Shown here: one piece after another, positions 8,200 to 15,816 of the stretch
Layout: each line of letters opens with the position of its first letter
How positions within the stretch are numbered: the first letter of the stretch is position 1
Origin: Nocardioides salarius
GTDB lineage: Bacteria > Actinomycetota > Actinomycetes > Propionibacteriales > Nocardioidaceae
Assembly (NCBI RefSeq): GCF_016907435.1
Contig: NZ_JAFBBZ010000001.1
Span: 4,340,001 to 4,404,000, forward strand
DNA length: 64,000 nucleotides
Reading direction: 5' to 3'
Notes under the pieces: model-generated
What the model was told of the DNA's origin: nothing
Databases searched by the model: none
Seen by the model: only the letters and a program-made list of their open reading frames with translations
Translations under genes and position numbers: made by a program

Positions 8200-8697
8200 A
8201 TGGCCAACCAGCGCGGTCAGGTCCAGATGGACGAGGCCGAGGTCGATGCGTTCCTGACCGAGCAGCGCAGCTCCACGGTCGCCACGATCGGCAAGGACGG
8301 CGCCGTGCACCTGGTCGCCATGTGGTACGCGTGGCTCGACGGCCACGTCTACCTGGAGACCAAGGCCAAGTCGCAGAAGGTCGTCAACCTGCGCCGCGAC
8401 CCGCGGATGAGCTTCCTCGTCGAGAACGGCCACACCTACGACCAGCTGCGCGGGGTCGCGCTCGAGGGCACCGGGGTGGTGCTCGAGGACGAGCAGCTGG
8501 TGTGGGACGTGTGCGTCAACGTCTTCGAGCGCTACAACGCGCCGTACACCGAGGAGATGCGCCCCTTCGTCGAGGTGATGGCCCGCAACCGCGTCGTGGT
8601 GCGGCTCGACGCCGACCGGGTGCGCAGCTGGGACCACCGCAAGCTGGGCCTGCCGGCGATGGACCTGGGCGGCTCGACGGCCGCCGCCGTGCGCTAG
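8200..8697 (+). CDS. PPOX-class flavin/F420-dependent oxidase-like protein
   Basis: A 165-residue split-barrel protein of the pyridoxamine-phosphate-oxidase superfamily, with the RSSTVATIGKDGAVHLVAMW entry and KSQKVVNLRRDPRMSFL, typical of the F420-dependent branch. Substrate unknown. It is last in the KstR-boxed operon, eight bases after the SDR, and its stop codon abuts the kstR stop with no spacer. Being the only gene of this operon with no well-known steroid role, it is a candidate for a missing reduction step. Confidence 0.75.
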   Translation: MANQRGQVQMDEAEVDAFLTEQRSSTVATIGKDGAVHLVAMWYAWLDGHVYLETKAKSQKVVNLRRDPRMSFLVENGHTYDQLRGVALEGTGVVLEDEQLVWDVCVNVFERYNAPYTEEMRPFVEVMARNRVVVRLDADRVRSWDHRKLGLPAMDLGGSTAAAVR

Positions 8698-9312
8698 TCA
8701 GTCGCGCAGCAGCAGCCGGACCGCGACCTCGATCTTCTGGCTGGTCTCGGCCACGCTCGCGCGACCGGTGACCCACCCGACCAGCGCGGAGAGCCACACG
8801 TCGCCGATCACCTGGGCGATGGCGATGTCGGTCTCGCTCAGCTCGTCGCCGGCCGCGTCGCGGGTGGGGTCCATGGCCCGGGTGACCATCCGCGTCATCA
8901 GCATGCCCACGTGGTCGATCTCGGCGCGCACCGAGGCGTCGGCGAACATGAACGCCCGGGTCAGGGCCTCGGTGAGGTGGGCGTCGCCGCGCACTCCGCG
9001 GCTGGTGGTCTTGAGCACGTTGACCACGCGCTCTGCGGCGGTGTCGCCGGGGATCTCGCGCTGCGCGAACTGGACCTCGGCGCGCTCGAACTCGCGGCCC
9101 AGCGCGGAGACGAGCAGGTGGATCTTGGAGGGGAAGTAGCGGTAGAGCGTGCCGAGGGCCACCTCGGCGTGGTCGGCGACCGACCGCATCTGCACGGCGT
9201 CGAAGCCACCCTCCGAGGCCAGCGCGATCGTGGCGTCCAGGATGCGCTTGCGACGCTCGCGCTGGGCGGCCGAGCCGAGCTCGTCGCTGCTGAGGGAGTT
9301 GCTGACGGTCAC
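8698..9312 (-). CDS. kstR: TetR-family transcriptional repressor KstR
   Basis: A 204-residue TetR protein. The N-terminus ELGSAAQRERRKRILDAT and the helix-turn-helix QMRSVADHAEVALGTLYRYF closely follow mycobacterial KstR, as does the FADASVRAEID region of the ligand domain. KstR binds TnnAACnnGTTnnA and is released by 3-oxo-4-cholestenoyl-CoA-type ligands. Fourteen such boxes are in this window. One lies 62 bases upstream of its GTG start (9374-9387), so autoregulation is likely. As in M. tuberculosis, fadE34 is nearby, though here four other genes are placed between them. Confidence 0.93.
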   Translation of the reverse strand: MTVSNSLSSDELGSAAQRERRKRILDATIALASEGGFDAVQMRSVADHAEVALGTLYRYFPSKIHLLVSALGREFERAEVQFAQREIPGDTAAERVVNVLKTTSRGVRGDAHLTEALTRAFMFADASVRAEIDHVGMLMTRMVTRAMDPTRDAAGDELSETDIAIAQVIGDVWLSALVGWVTGRASVAETSQKIEVAVRLLLRD

Positions 9313-9373
9313 GCTGGACCCTTTCGTGTGGTCGATGGATCGCCGACTAGGCTACCGACGAGTCGTGACATGA

Positions 9374-9387
9374 TAGAACACGTTCCA
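9374..9387. promoter_or_regulatory. KstR operator between kstR and the glycosyltransferase cassette
   Basis: TAGAACACGTTCCA, a full consensus match in the 166-bp divergent gap. It can serve kstR autoregulation, the rightward cassette, or both. Confidence 0.85.
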
Positions 9388-9478
9388 CTCTGCTCCACGG
9401 CCCCCAGGGGTGAGACGGGCGGTGGTGGCTCGAGACCCCGACCGGCCCCGACGGCCGTACCGACCAGAGGAGCCCGGC

Positions 9479-10777
9479 ATGCGGATCGCGATGCTGTCCT
9501 ACCGATCCAAGCCGCACTGCGGCGGCCAGGGCATCTACATCCGCCACCTCAGCCGTGAGCTCGTCAACCTGGGCCACGAGGTCGAGGTGTTCTCCGGCCA
9601 GCCCTACCCCGACCTCGACGAGGGCGTGCGCCTGACCAAGGTGCCCAGCCTCGACCTCTACCGCGAGCCCGACCCGTTCCGCGTGCCCAGGCTGCGCGAG
9701 TTCCGCGACCGCGTCGACGTCGAGGAGTTCGCGACGATGTGCGCGGCCGGCTTCCCTGAGCCGAAGACCTTCAGCACCCGGGTGGCCCGCCTGCTGCGCG
9801 AGCGCGCCGACGAGTTCGACGTCGCCCACGACAACCAGGTGCTGGGCTACGGCATGCTCGACGTCGAGCAGACCATGCCGCTGATCACGACCCTGCACCA
9901 CCCGATCACCTTCGACCGGCGCATCGACCTGGCCCAGACCCGCAACCCGTGGCGCAAGCTCACGCTGCGCCGCTGGTACGGCTTCCTGCGGATGCAGGGC
10001 CGCGTGGCCCGCTCGGCCCGCGCGCTGATGACGCCGTCGGAGACCTCCAAGCGCGACATCGCCCGCGACTTCGGGGTCGACCCGGCGCGCATGCAGGTCA
10101 TCCTGCTCGGCGTCGACGACGGTTTCGTGCCGCCGACGCGGCCCCGGGTGCCCGGGCGGATCCTGGCGATGGCCAGCGCCGACGCGCCGATGAAGGGCAT
10201 CTCGACGCTGCTGGAGGCGTTCGCCAAGCTGCGCACCGAGCGCGACGTCGAGCTGCTCCTGGTCACCAAGCCGCAGCCGGGCGGGCGCACCGAGAAGCTC
10301 ATCGACAAGCTCTCCATCGGCGACTCCGTGCGCTTCGTCCACGGCATCAGCGACGCCGAGCTGGTCGAGCTGATGGGCTCGGCCGAGCTGGCGTGCGTGC
10401 CGTCGCTCTACGAGGGCTTCTCGCTGCCGACCGCCGAGCTGATGGCCTGCGCCACGCCGTTGATCGTCTCGCGGGCCGGCGCGATCCCCGAGGTGGTCGG
10501 CCCCGACGGGCAGTGCGCCGACCTGGTGACCCCGGGTGACGTCGGCGAGCTGACCGCTGCCATCGCGGCGCTGCTCGACGACCCCGAGCGCCGCGAGGAG
10601 ATGGGGCGCGCGGGCCGCCGCCGCGTCGAGGAGTTGTTCAGCTGGCGCGCGGTGGCGGCCACCGTCGCCGCCGCCTACGAGGACGTGATCGCCTCGTGGC
10701 AGACCACAGGACCGATGACCGGCACCGGCAGCAAGGGCCGGGCGAGCAGAAAGTGGGGCACCCGTGCTCACCGTTGA
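9479..10777 (+). CDS. Glycosyltransferase family 4 (GT-B fold)
   Basis: A 432-residue soluble or membrane-associated GT-B enzyme. The N-terminal domain begins RIAMLSYRSKPHCGGQGIYI, the Gly-rich acceptor loop; the C-terminal domain has the donor motif SLYEGFSLPTAELMAC, an E-x7-E signature of nucleotide-sugar-using retaining GT4 enzymes. The ATG at 9479 follows a CAGAGGAG ribosome site. It heads a cassette with a methyltransferase and a prenyltransferase-like protein. Sugar and acceptor are unknown. The KstR box upstream suggests expression during steroid growth, but this needs proof because the box may serve only kstR. Confidence 0.85.
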   Translation: MRIAMLSYRSKPHCGGQGIYIRHLSRELVNLGHEVEVFSGQPYPDLDEGVRLTKVPSLDLYREPDPFRVPRLREFRDRVDVEEFATMCAAGFPEPKTFSTRVARLLRERADEFDVAHDNQVLGYGMLDVEQTMPLITTLHHPITFDRRIDLAQTRNPWRKLTLRRWYGFLRMQGRVARSARALMTPSETSKRDIARDFGVDPARMQVILLGVDDGFVPPTRPRVPGRILAMASADAPMKGISTLLEAFAKLRTERDVELLLVTKPQPGGRTEKLIDKLSIGDSVRFVHGISDAELVELMGSAELACVPSLYEGFSLPTAELMACATPLIVSRAGAIPEVVGPDGQCADLVTPGDVGELTAAIAALLDDPERREEMGRAGRRRVEELFSWRAVAATVAAAYEDVIASWQTTGPMTGTGSKGRASRKWGTRAHR

Positions 10778-11495
10778 CTTCGACCGCCTGGGGCTGCGCC
10801 CGGGCGACCGCGTGCTGGACATGGGTGCCGGCGGGGGCCGGCACGCCTTCGAGGCCTACCGGCGCGGCGGCGACGTGATCGCCTTCGACATGGACGCCGA
10901 CGAGCTGGCCGGCGTGCGTGAGCTGTTCGTGGCCATGCGCGAGGCCGGCGAGGTGCCCGAGGGCGCCGAGGCCGACGTCAAGGAGGGCGACGCCCTCTCG
11001 CTGCCCTTCGCCGACGGCGAGTTCGACCGCGTCGTGGCCGCCGAGGTCCTCGAGCACATCCCCGCCGACATCCAGGCCATCGAGGAGCTGGCCCGGGTGC
11101 TGCGACCGGGCGGGACGATGGCGGTCTCGGTGCCGCGCTGGTTCCCCGAGATCGTCAACTGGAAGCTCAGCGACGACTACCACAACGTGCCCTACGGCCA
11201 CATCCGGATCTACTCCGACAAGGAGCTGATCGGCAAGCTGGAGAACGCCGGGCTGACCTACGACGGCAAGGACTACGCCCACGGCCTGCACGCGCCGTAC
11301 TGGTGGATCAAGTGCGCCGTCGGCGTCACCAACGACGAGCATCCGGCGGTCAGGGCCTACCACCGCCTGCTGGTGTGGGAGATCATGAAGCAGCCGCGCG
11401 CCCTGCGGCTGGCCGGCAAGGTGCTCGACCCGCTGATCGGCAAGAGCATGGTGCTCTACGTCACCAAGCCCGTGAGCGACCCGCGTGCGGCCTGA
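10764..11495 (+). CDS. Class I SAM-dependent methyltransferase
   Basis: A 243-residue Rossmann-fold methyltransferase: motif I VLDMGAGGGRHAFEA, acidic motif II FDMDADEL, EVLEHIP and LRPGGTMAVSVP. The C-terminal part has an aromatic stretch (HGLHAPYWWIK) that could hold a hydrophobic acceptor. The start overlaps the glycosyltransferase by 14 bases, so they are cotranslated. Substrate unknown; a glycosylated lipid made by the cassette is a reasonable guess. Confidence 0.83.
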   Translation: MLTVDFDRLGLRPGDRVLDMGAGGGRHAFEAYRRGGDVIAFDMDADELAGVRELFVAMREAGEVPEGAEADVKEGDALSLPFADGEFDRVVAAEVLEHIPADIQAIEELARVLRPGGTMAVSVPRWFPEIVNWKLSDDYHNVPYGHIRIYSDKELIGKLENAGLTYDGKDYAHGLHAPYWWIKCAVGVTNDEHPAVRAYHRLLVWEIMKQPRALRLAGKVLDPLIGKSMVLYVTKPVSDPRAA

Positions 11496-12636
11496 GGACC
11501 GCGTCGCCGACGCCGAGCTGGCCCGGCTGCCGTACGTCGACGGGGTGCTCTCGGCCCAGCAGGTCGCCGACACCGCCCGCGCGATCGCCGCCATGCAGGA
11601 GCCCTGCGGCTCGGTGCCGTGGACGACCGGTGAGCACACCGACATCTGGAACCACGTCGAGGCCGCGATGGCGATGCTCGTGGGCGGCGAGGGCGAGGCC
11701 GCCGAGCGCGCCTACGCCTGGGTGCCCACGATGCAGCGTGCCGACGGGTCGTGGCCGATGAAGATCGTCGGCGGCGAGGTCGAGGACCCGCGCGGCGAGG
11801 TGAACATGTCGGCCTATCTGGCCGTCGGGATCTGGCACCACTGGCTGGTGCGCCGCGACCTGGCCTTCGTGCAGCGCTTCTGGCCCTCGGTGCGCGCCGG
11901 GCTCGACTGGGTGGTGGGCCAGCAGCTGGCCTTCGGCGGCATCAACTGGACGCCCGAGGAGGAGGGGGCGCTGCTCGCCGGCTCCTCGAGCATCTACCAG
12001 TCGCTGCGCGCCGGCGTCGCGCTGGCCGACCTGCTCGACGACCCGCAGCCCGAGTGGGAGCTGGCCGGCGGCCGGCTGGGTCACGCGGTGCGCCGCCACC
12101 GCGACCTCTTCCTCGACAAGTCCACCTACTCGATGGACTGGTACTACCCGGTGCTGGGCGGTGCGGTGCGCGGCGACGAGGGGCTGGCCCTCATCGACAG
12201 CCGCTGGGACGACTTCGTGCGCCCCGGCCTGGGCATCCTCTGCGTCGACACCAACCCGTGGGTGACGGGCGCCGAGACCTGCGAGCTCGTGATGGCGCTC
12301 GACGCCCTCGGCGAGGCGCGCCGCGCGCGCGACCTGCTCGCCGACATGCAGCACCTGCGCACCGAGGACGGCAGGTACTGGACCGGGTGGGTCTACGGCG
12401 ACGAGGCCACGGCCACCGAGCCGGTCAACGTCAACTGGCCGCCCGAGTGGACCACCTACACCGCCGCCGCGGTGCTGCTGGCGGTCGACGCGCTGGGGGA
12501 GACCCACGGCCACGCCACCCCGGGCTCGGGGATCATGCGCGGCACCTCGCTGGCGCCGCACTTCTCCGAGATCGGCCTCGAGTGCGGCTGCGTCGACGAG
12601 CCGGTCTCAGCCGACGGGTTCTCCCGGCGCGCCTGA
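11485..12636 (+). CDS. Prenyltransferase/squalene-oxidase-repeat-like alpha-alpha barrel protein
   Basis: A 383-residue protein with repeated helical hairpins of the terpenoid-cyclase/prenyltransferase-like alpha-alpha-barrel type (MQRADGSWPMK, GGINWTPEEEG, WTTYTAAAVLLAVDAL). It lacks a DxDD motif, so a cyclase reaction is not supported; a glycoside-hydrolase-like barrel is also possible. It overlaps the methyltransferase by 11 bases. Members of this family in actinobacteria are mostly uncharacterised. Its 3' end overlaps the convergent methyltransferase gene by 30 bases. Confidence 0.7.
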   Translation: MRPEDRVADAELARLPYVDGVLSAQQVADTARAIAAMQEPCGSVPWTTGEHTDIWNHVEAAMAMLVGGEGEAAERAYAWVPTMQRADGSWPMKIVGGEVEDPRGEVNMSAYLAVGIWHHWLVRRDLAFVQRFWPSVRAGLDWVVGQQLAFGGINWTPEEEGALLAGSSSIYQSLRAGVALADLLDDPQPEWELAGGRLGHAVRRHRDLFLDKSTYSMDWYYPVLGGAVRGDEGLALIDSRWDDFVRPGLGILCVDTNPWVTGAETCELVMALDALGEARRARDLLADMQHLRTEDGRYWTGWVYGDEATATEPVNVNWPPEWTTYTAAAVLLAVDALGETHGHATPGSGIMRGTSLAPHFSEIGLECGCVDEPVSADGFSRRA

Positions 12637-13260
12637 GACCCGGCGAAGCACCCGCATCGAGCCGAGCGCCTCGACCTCCTCGAAGGCGCCGGAGGCCAGC
12701 GCGCGCTGGTGCACGTGGTACGGCGCCTGGCCGCCGTCGGCGGGGTCGGCGAAGACGTCGTGGATGACCAGCAGCCCGCCGGCCAGCAGGTGGTGCGCCC
12801 AGCCGGCGTAGTCGGCCTGCGCGTGCTCCTCGGCGTGCCCGCCGTCGATGAACAGCAGCGACAGTGGCGTGGCCCAGTGCCGGCTCACGGTGGTCGAGCG
12901 TCCGACCACCAGCACCACGTGGTCGCTCAACCCTGCGTCGTGCAGGGTGCGCCGGGCGAAGGGCAGGGTCTCCATCAGGCCCACGTCGCCGTCGACGACC
13001 TCGGGGTCGTGGTGCTCCCAGCCGGCCTGGTTCTCCTCGGAGCCGCGGTGGTGGTCGACGCTGAAGACGACCGCCCGGTCGCCACCGACCTCGCGCGCGG
13101 CCGCGCCGAGGTAGACCGCGGACTTCCCGCAGTAGGTGCCCACCTCGAGCACCGGGCCGTGGGGCAGCCGCTCGAGCGCCCGCCGGTGGAGCAGGTCGCC
13201 CTCGTCCTCGGGCATGAAGCCCTTCGCGGCCAGGGCATGGGACAGCCAGTCGTCGCTCAC
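12607..13260 (-). CDS. Class I SAM-dependent methyltransferase (CmcI/TylF-like)
   Basis: A 217-residue methyltransferase with VLEVGTYCGKSAVYLGAA (motif I), FSVDHHRGSEENQ, and LLFIDGGHAEEHAQADYAGW, the metal-binding DGGH signature of O-methyltransferases. The GTG at 13260 is preferred because an upstream in-frame ATG at 13287 would lie within the KstR operator. It faces the prenyltransferase-like gene and starts just behind the KstR box it shares with fadE34, so it may be co-regulated with steroid genes. Substrate unknown. Confidence 0.8.
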   Translation of the reverse strand: MSDDWLSHALAAKGFMPEDEGDLLHRRALERLPHGPVLEVGTYCGKSAVYLGAAAREVGGDRAVVFSVDHHRGSEENQAGWEHHDPEVVDGDVGLMETLPFARRTLHDAGLSDHVVLVVGRSTTVSRHWATPLSLLFIDGGHAEEHAQADYAGWAHHLLAGGLLVIHDVFADPADGGQAPYHVHQRALASGAFEEVEALGSMRVLRRVSGAPGEPVG

Positions 13261-13279
13261 GCGGTGCAGCCTATAGAGT

Positions 13280-13293
13280 TGGAACACGTTCTA
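13280..13293. promoter_or_regulatory. KstR operator between methyltransferase and fadE34
   Basis: TGGAACACGTTCTA, full consensus. The TAGTTC at 13292-13297 overlapping its right end could be the -10 of fadE34. Confidence 0.87.
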
Positions 13294-13310
13294 GTTCTGG
13301 AGGGCACAGC

Positions 13311-15386
13311 ATGTCGATCGGGATCTCCGCGGAGCACACCGAGCTGGCGGCCAGCCTGCGGTCATGGGCAGGCGTGCTGGGCGGCCCGGGTCTCGCCCGG
13401 GCGGCCGAGGGCGACGCGACGGCCGGGTTCGCCGAGGCCTGGGAGGCGCTGGTGGAGATGGGGGTGCCTGCCATCGCGGTCGCCGAGGAGCACGGCGGCG
13501 GAGGCGGTGGGCCTCTCGACGTCGCGGTGGCCCTCGAGGCCTGTGCCCACGAGCTGGTGCCGGGCCCGCTGCTGGGACCGGTCGTGGCCGCCCACCTGGC
13601 TCCCGGCCAGGCGATCGGTGACGGCGTCGTCTCGCTCGTGCTGGACGACCTGGCGTGGGACGCGCCGTGCGCCGACCGCCTGCTGGTGGTCGACGACGAC
13701 GGCCTGCTGCTCCTCGATCGCGGCGCCGTCCAGGCCGAGCAGGTCACGGGGCTCGACCTGAGCCGCCGCTTCGGCCGCGTCACCGCGGTCGACCGCTCCT
13801 CGGGTGTCCGGGTGGTGGGTGCCGACGCCGGCGATCTGCGCCGGGCGGCCGTCACCTACGGCGCCGCCGAGGCCGCGGGCCTCGCGCGCTGGTGCCTGGG
13901 CACGGCGGTCTCCTACGCCGGCGTCCGCGAGCAGTTCGGCCGGCCGATCGGCAGCTTCCAGGCGGTCAAGCACCTGTGCGCCGAGATGCTCGAGAACGCC
14001 GAGGCGGTCACCGCGGCCGCCTGGGACGTGGCCGCGGCCGCGGCCGACGGTGACCGCGAGCAGTGGGACTTCGCCGTCGACGTCGCCGCGGTGACCTGCT
14101 TCGACGGCGCCGTCGACGTGGCGAAGTCGTGCATCCAGGTGCTCGGCGGCATCGGGTTCACCTTCGAGCACGACGCCCACCTCTACCTGAGGCGTGCGCT
14201 GGCCCTGCGTGGCCTGCTCGGGCGCCGCGACGAGGCGGCCCAACGGCTCGTGGCGGCGACGGTGGCCGGCCGCCGGCGGCGCGTGCGGCTCGACCTGCAG
14301 GGTCGCGACGACACCGTGCGGCCGGCCGTGCGCGACGACGTCGCCGCCGTGGCGGCGCTGCCGGTCGGTCGGCGCCGCGAGGCGCTGGTGCGCGGCGGGC
14401 TGCTGACGCCGCACTGGCCGGCGCCCTACGGCCGCGGCGCCGGTGCGGTCGAGCAGGTCGTCATCGACGAGGAGCTGGCCCGCGCGGGGATCGAGCGGCC
14501 CGACATCGTGATCGCCGGGTGGGCGCTGCCCACGATCGTCCAGCACGGCAGCGACGAGCAGCGCGAGCGGTTCGTGCTGCCGTCGCTGCGAGGCGAGATC
14601 GTGTGGTGCCAGCTGTTCTCCGAGCCCGGGGCCGGATCCGACCTCGCCTCGCTGCGCACCCGGGCGGTGCGTGTCGACGGCGGTTGGCGCCTGAGCGGGC
14701 AGAAGGTGTGGACGTCACTGGCCGACCGCGCCGACTGGGCCATCTGCCTGGCCCGCACCGACCCCGACGTGCCCCAGCACCGGGGCATCACCTACTTCCT
14801 GGTCGACATGCGGGCCTCGGAGGGCATCGAGGTGCGGCCGCTGCGCGAGATCACCGGGGAGGCCCTCTTCAACGAGGTCTTCCTCGACGACGTCTTCGTG
14901 CCCGACGACTGCGTGGTCGCGCAGCCGGGTGACGGGTGGCGCCTGGCGCGCACCACCCTGGCCAACGAGCGGGTCGCGATGGCCGGCAGCCGGCTGACGA
15001 CCTCGACCGAGCGCGCCGTCGAGCTGGCGGGCGCCGGCGGCCTGGAGACCGGCGAGCGGATCGCGGTGGGTCGCACCGTGGCGCTCTCCACCGTGTGCAT
15101 GCTCCTGGGGGTGCGTTCCACCCTGCGCTCGCTCGACGGCCAGGGCCCCGGGCCCGAGTCGAGCGTGGCCAAGCTGCTCGGCGTGCGCAACCGCCAGGAC
15201 GCCGCCGAGCTGGTGGTGGACCTGCAGCGTGCCGCCGTGGCGGCGTACCGGCCCGACGCCTCGGGCGAGCGGCTGGCCGAGGACGTCCGTGAGATGCTCA
15301 ACACCCGCTGTCTCTCGATCGCCGGTGGCACCACCCAGGTGCTGCGCAACGTCGCGGGCGAGCGGATCCTGGGACTGCCGCGGTGA
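13311..15386 (+). CDS. fadE34: FadE34-type fused acyl-CoA dehydrogenase
   Basis: A 691-residue tandem acyl-CoA dehydrogenase: a complete but shorter first unit (REQFGRPIGSFQAVKH, QVLGGIGFTFEHD) and a second unit with the FAD-binding QLFSEPGAGSDLASLRT and WTSLADRADWAICLAR. Length and layout match FadE34/ChsE3 (about 711 residues), known to dehydrogenate five-carbon sterol or cholate side-chain CoA esters. The ribosome site GGAGGG sits before the ATG at 13311. The gene is close to kstR, as in mycobacteria, and has its own KstR box. Confidence 0.9.
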   Translation: MSIGISAEHTELAASLRSWAGVLGGPGLARAAEGDATAGFAEAWEALVEMGVPAIAVAEEHGGGGGGPLDVAVALEACAHELVPGPLLGPVVAAHLAPGQAIGDGVVSLVLDDLAWDAPCADRLLVVDDDGLLLLDRGAVQAEQVTGLDLSRRFGRVTAVDRSSGVRVVGADAGDLRRAAVTYGAAEAAGLARWCLGTAVSYAGVREQFGRPIGSFQAVKHLCAEMLENAEAVTAAAWDVAAAAADGDREQWDFAVDVAAVTCFDGAVDVAKSCIQVLGGIGFTFEHDAHLYLRRALALRGLLGRRDEAAQRLVAATVAGRRRRVRLDLQGRDDTVRPAVRDDVAAVAALPVGRRREALVRGGLLTPHWPAPYGRGAGAVEQVVIDEELARAGIERPDIVIAGWALPTIVQHGSDEQRERFVLPSLRGEIVWCQLFSEPGAGSDLASLRTRAVRVDGGWRLSGQKVWTSLADRADWAICLARTDPDVPQHRGITYFLVDMRASEGIEVRPLREITGEALFNEVFLDDVFVPDDCVVAQPGDGWRLARTTLANERVAMAGSRLTTSTERAVELAGAGGLETGERIAVGRTVALSTVCMLLGVRSTLRSLDGQGPGPESSVAKLLGVRNRQDAAELVVDLQRAAVAAYRPDASGERLAEDVREMLNTRCLSIAGGTTQVLRNVAGERILGLPR

Positions 15387-15435
15387 CGACCCGGCGCAAG
15401 GTAAAGTCCGGGGCAACAGACGACAAGGAGTCTCG

Positions 15436-15807
15436 GTGGCGCGCATCCTGGTGGTGGAGGACGATGCCGACGTGCACGCCCTGCTGCAGATGCTGCTCGA
15501 GGACGCCGGCCACACGGTGTGGTCGTGCACCGACGGCCAGGCCGCGCTCACCCTGGCCACCGGGACGGGGGAGGCCCCCGACCTGGTGCTGCTCGACGGT
15601 GCGCTGCCCGGCGAGCTCGACGGCCTCGACGTCGCGCGGGCCCTGCGGGCCCACCCGCTGACCGCCGAGGTGCCGGTGCTGATGCTGACGGCCCGCTCCC
15701 GGCCCCAGGACGAGGAGCAGGGCATCGAGGCGGGCGCCACGGAGTACGTCCTCAAGCCCTTCGACACCGACGCCCTGCTCGGCCGGGTCGCCGTCCTGCT
15801 GGGGTGA
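15436..15807 (+). CDS. Single-domain response regulator
   Basis: A 123-residue CheY-like receiver with no output domain: acidic pair Glu-Asp-Asp at residues 8-10, phospho-acceptor Asp54 in LVLLDGALPG and Lys in VLKPF. The GTG start follows AAGGAG at 15425-15430. It converges on the histidine kinase gene nine bases away, a likely partner. Output would be through protein contact. Confidence 0.88.
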   Translation: MARILVVEDDADVHALLQMLLEDAGHTVWSCTDGQAALTLATGTGEAPDLVLLDGALPGELDGLDVARALRAHPLTAEVPVLMLTARSRPQDEEQGIEAGATEYVLKPFDTDALLGRVAVLLG

Positions 15808-15816
15808 GCCGCCGGT

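Noticed and set aside
13311..15386. 691-residue FadE as an accidental read-through of two genes
   Set aside because: FadE34 is known as a fused, double-length acyl-CoA dehydrogenase of about this size.
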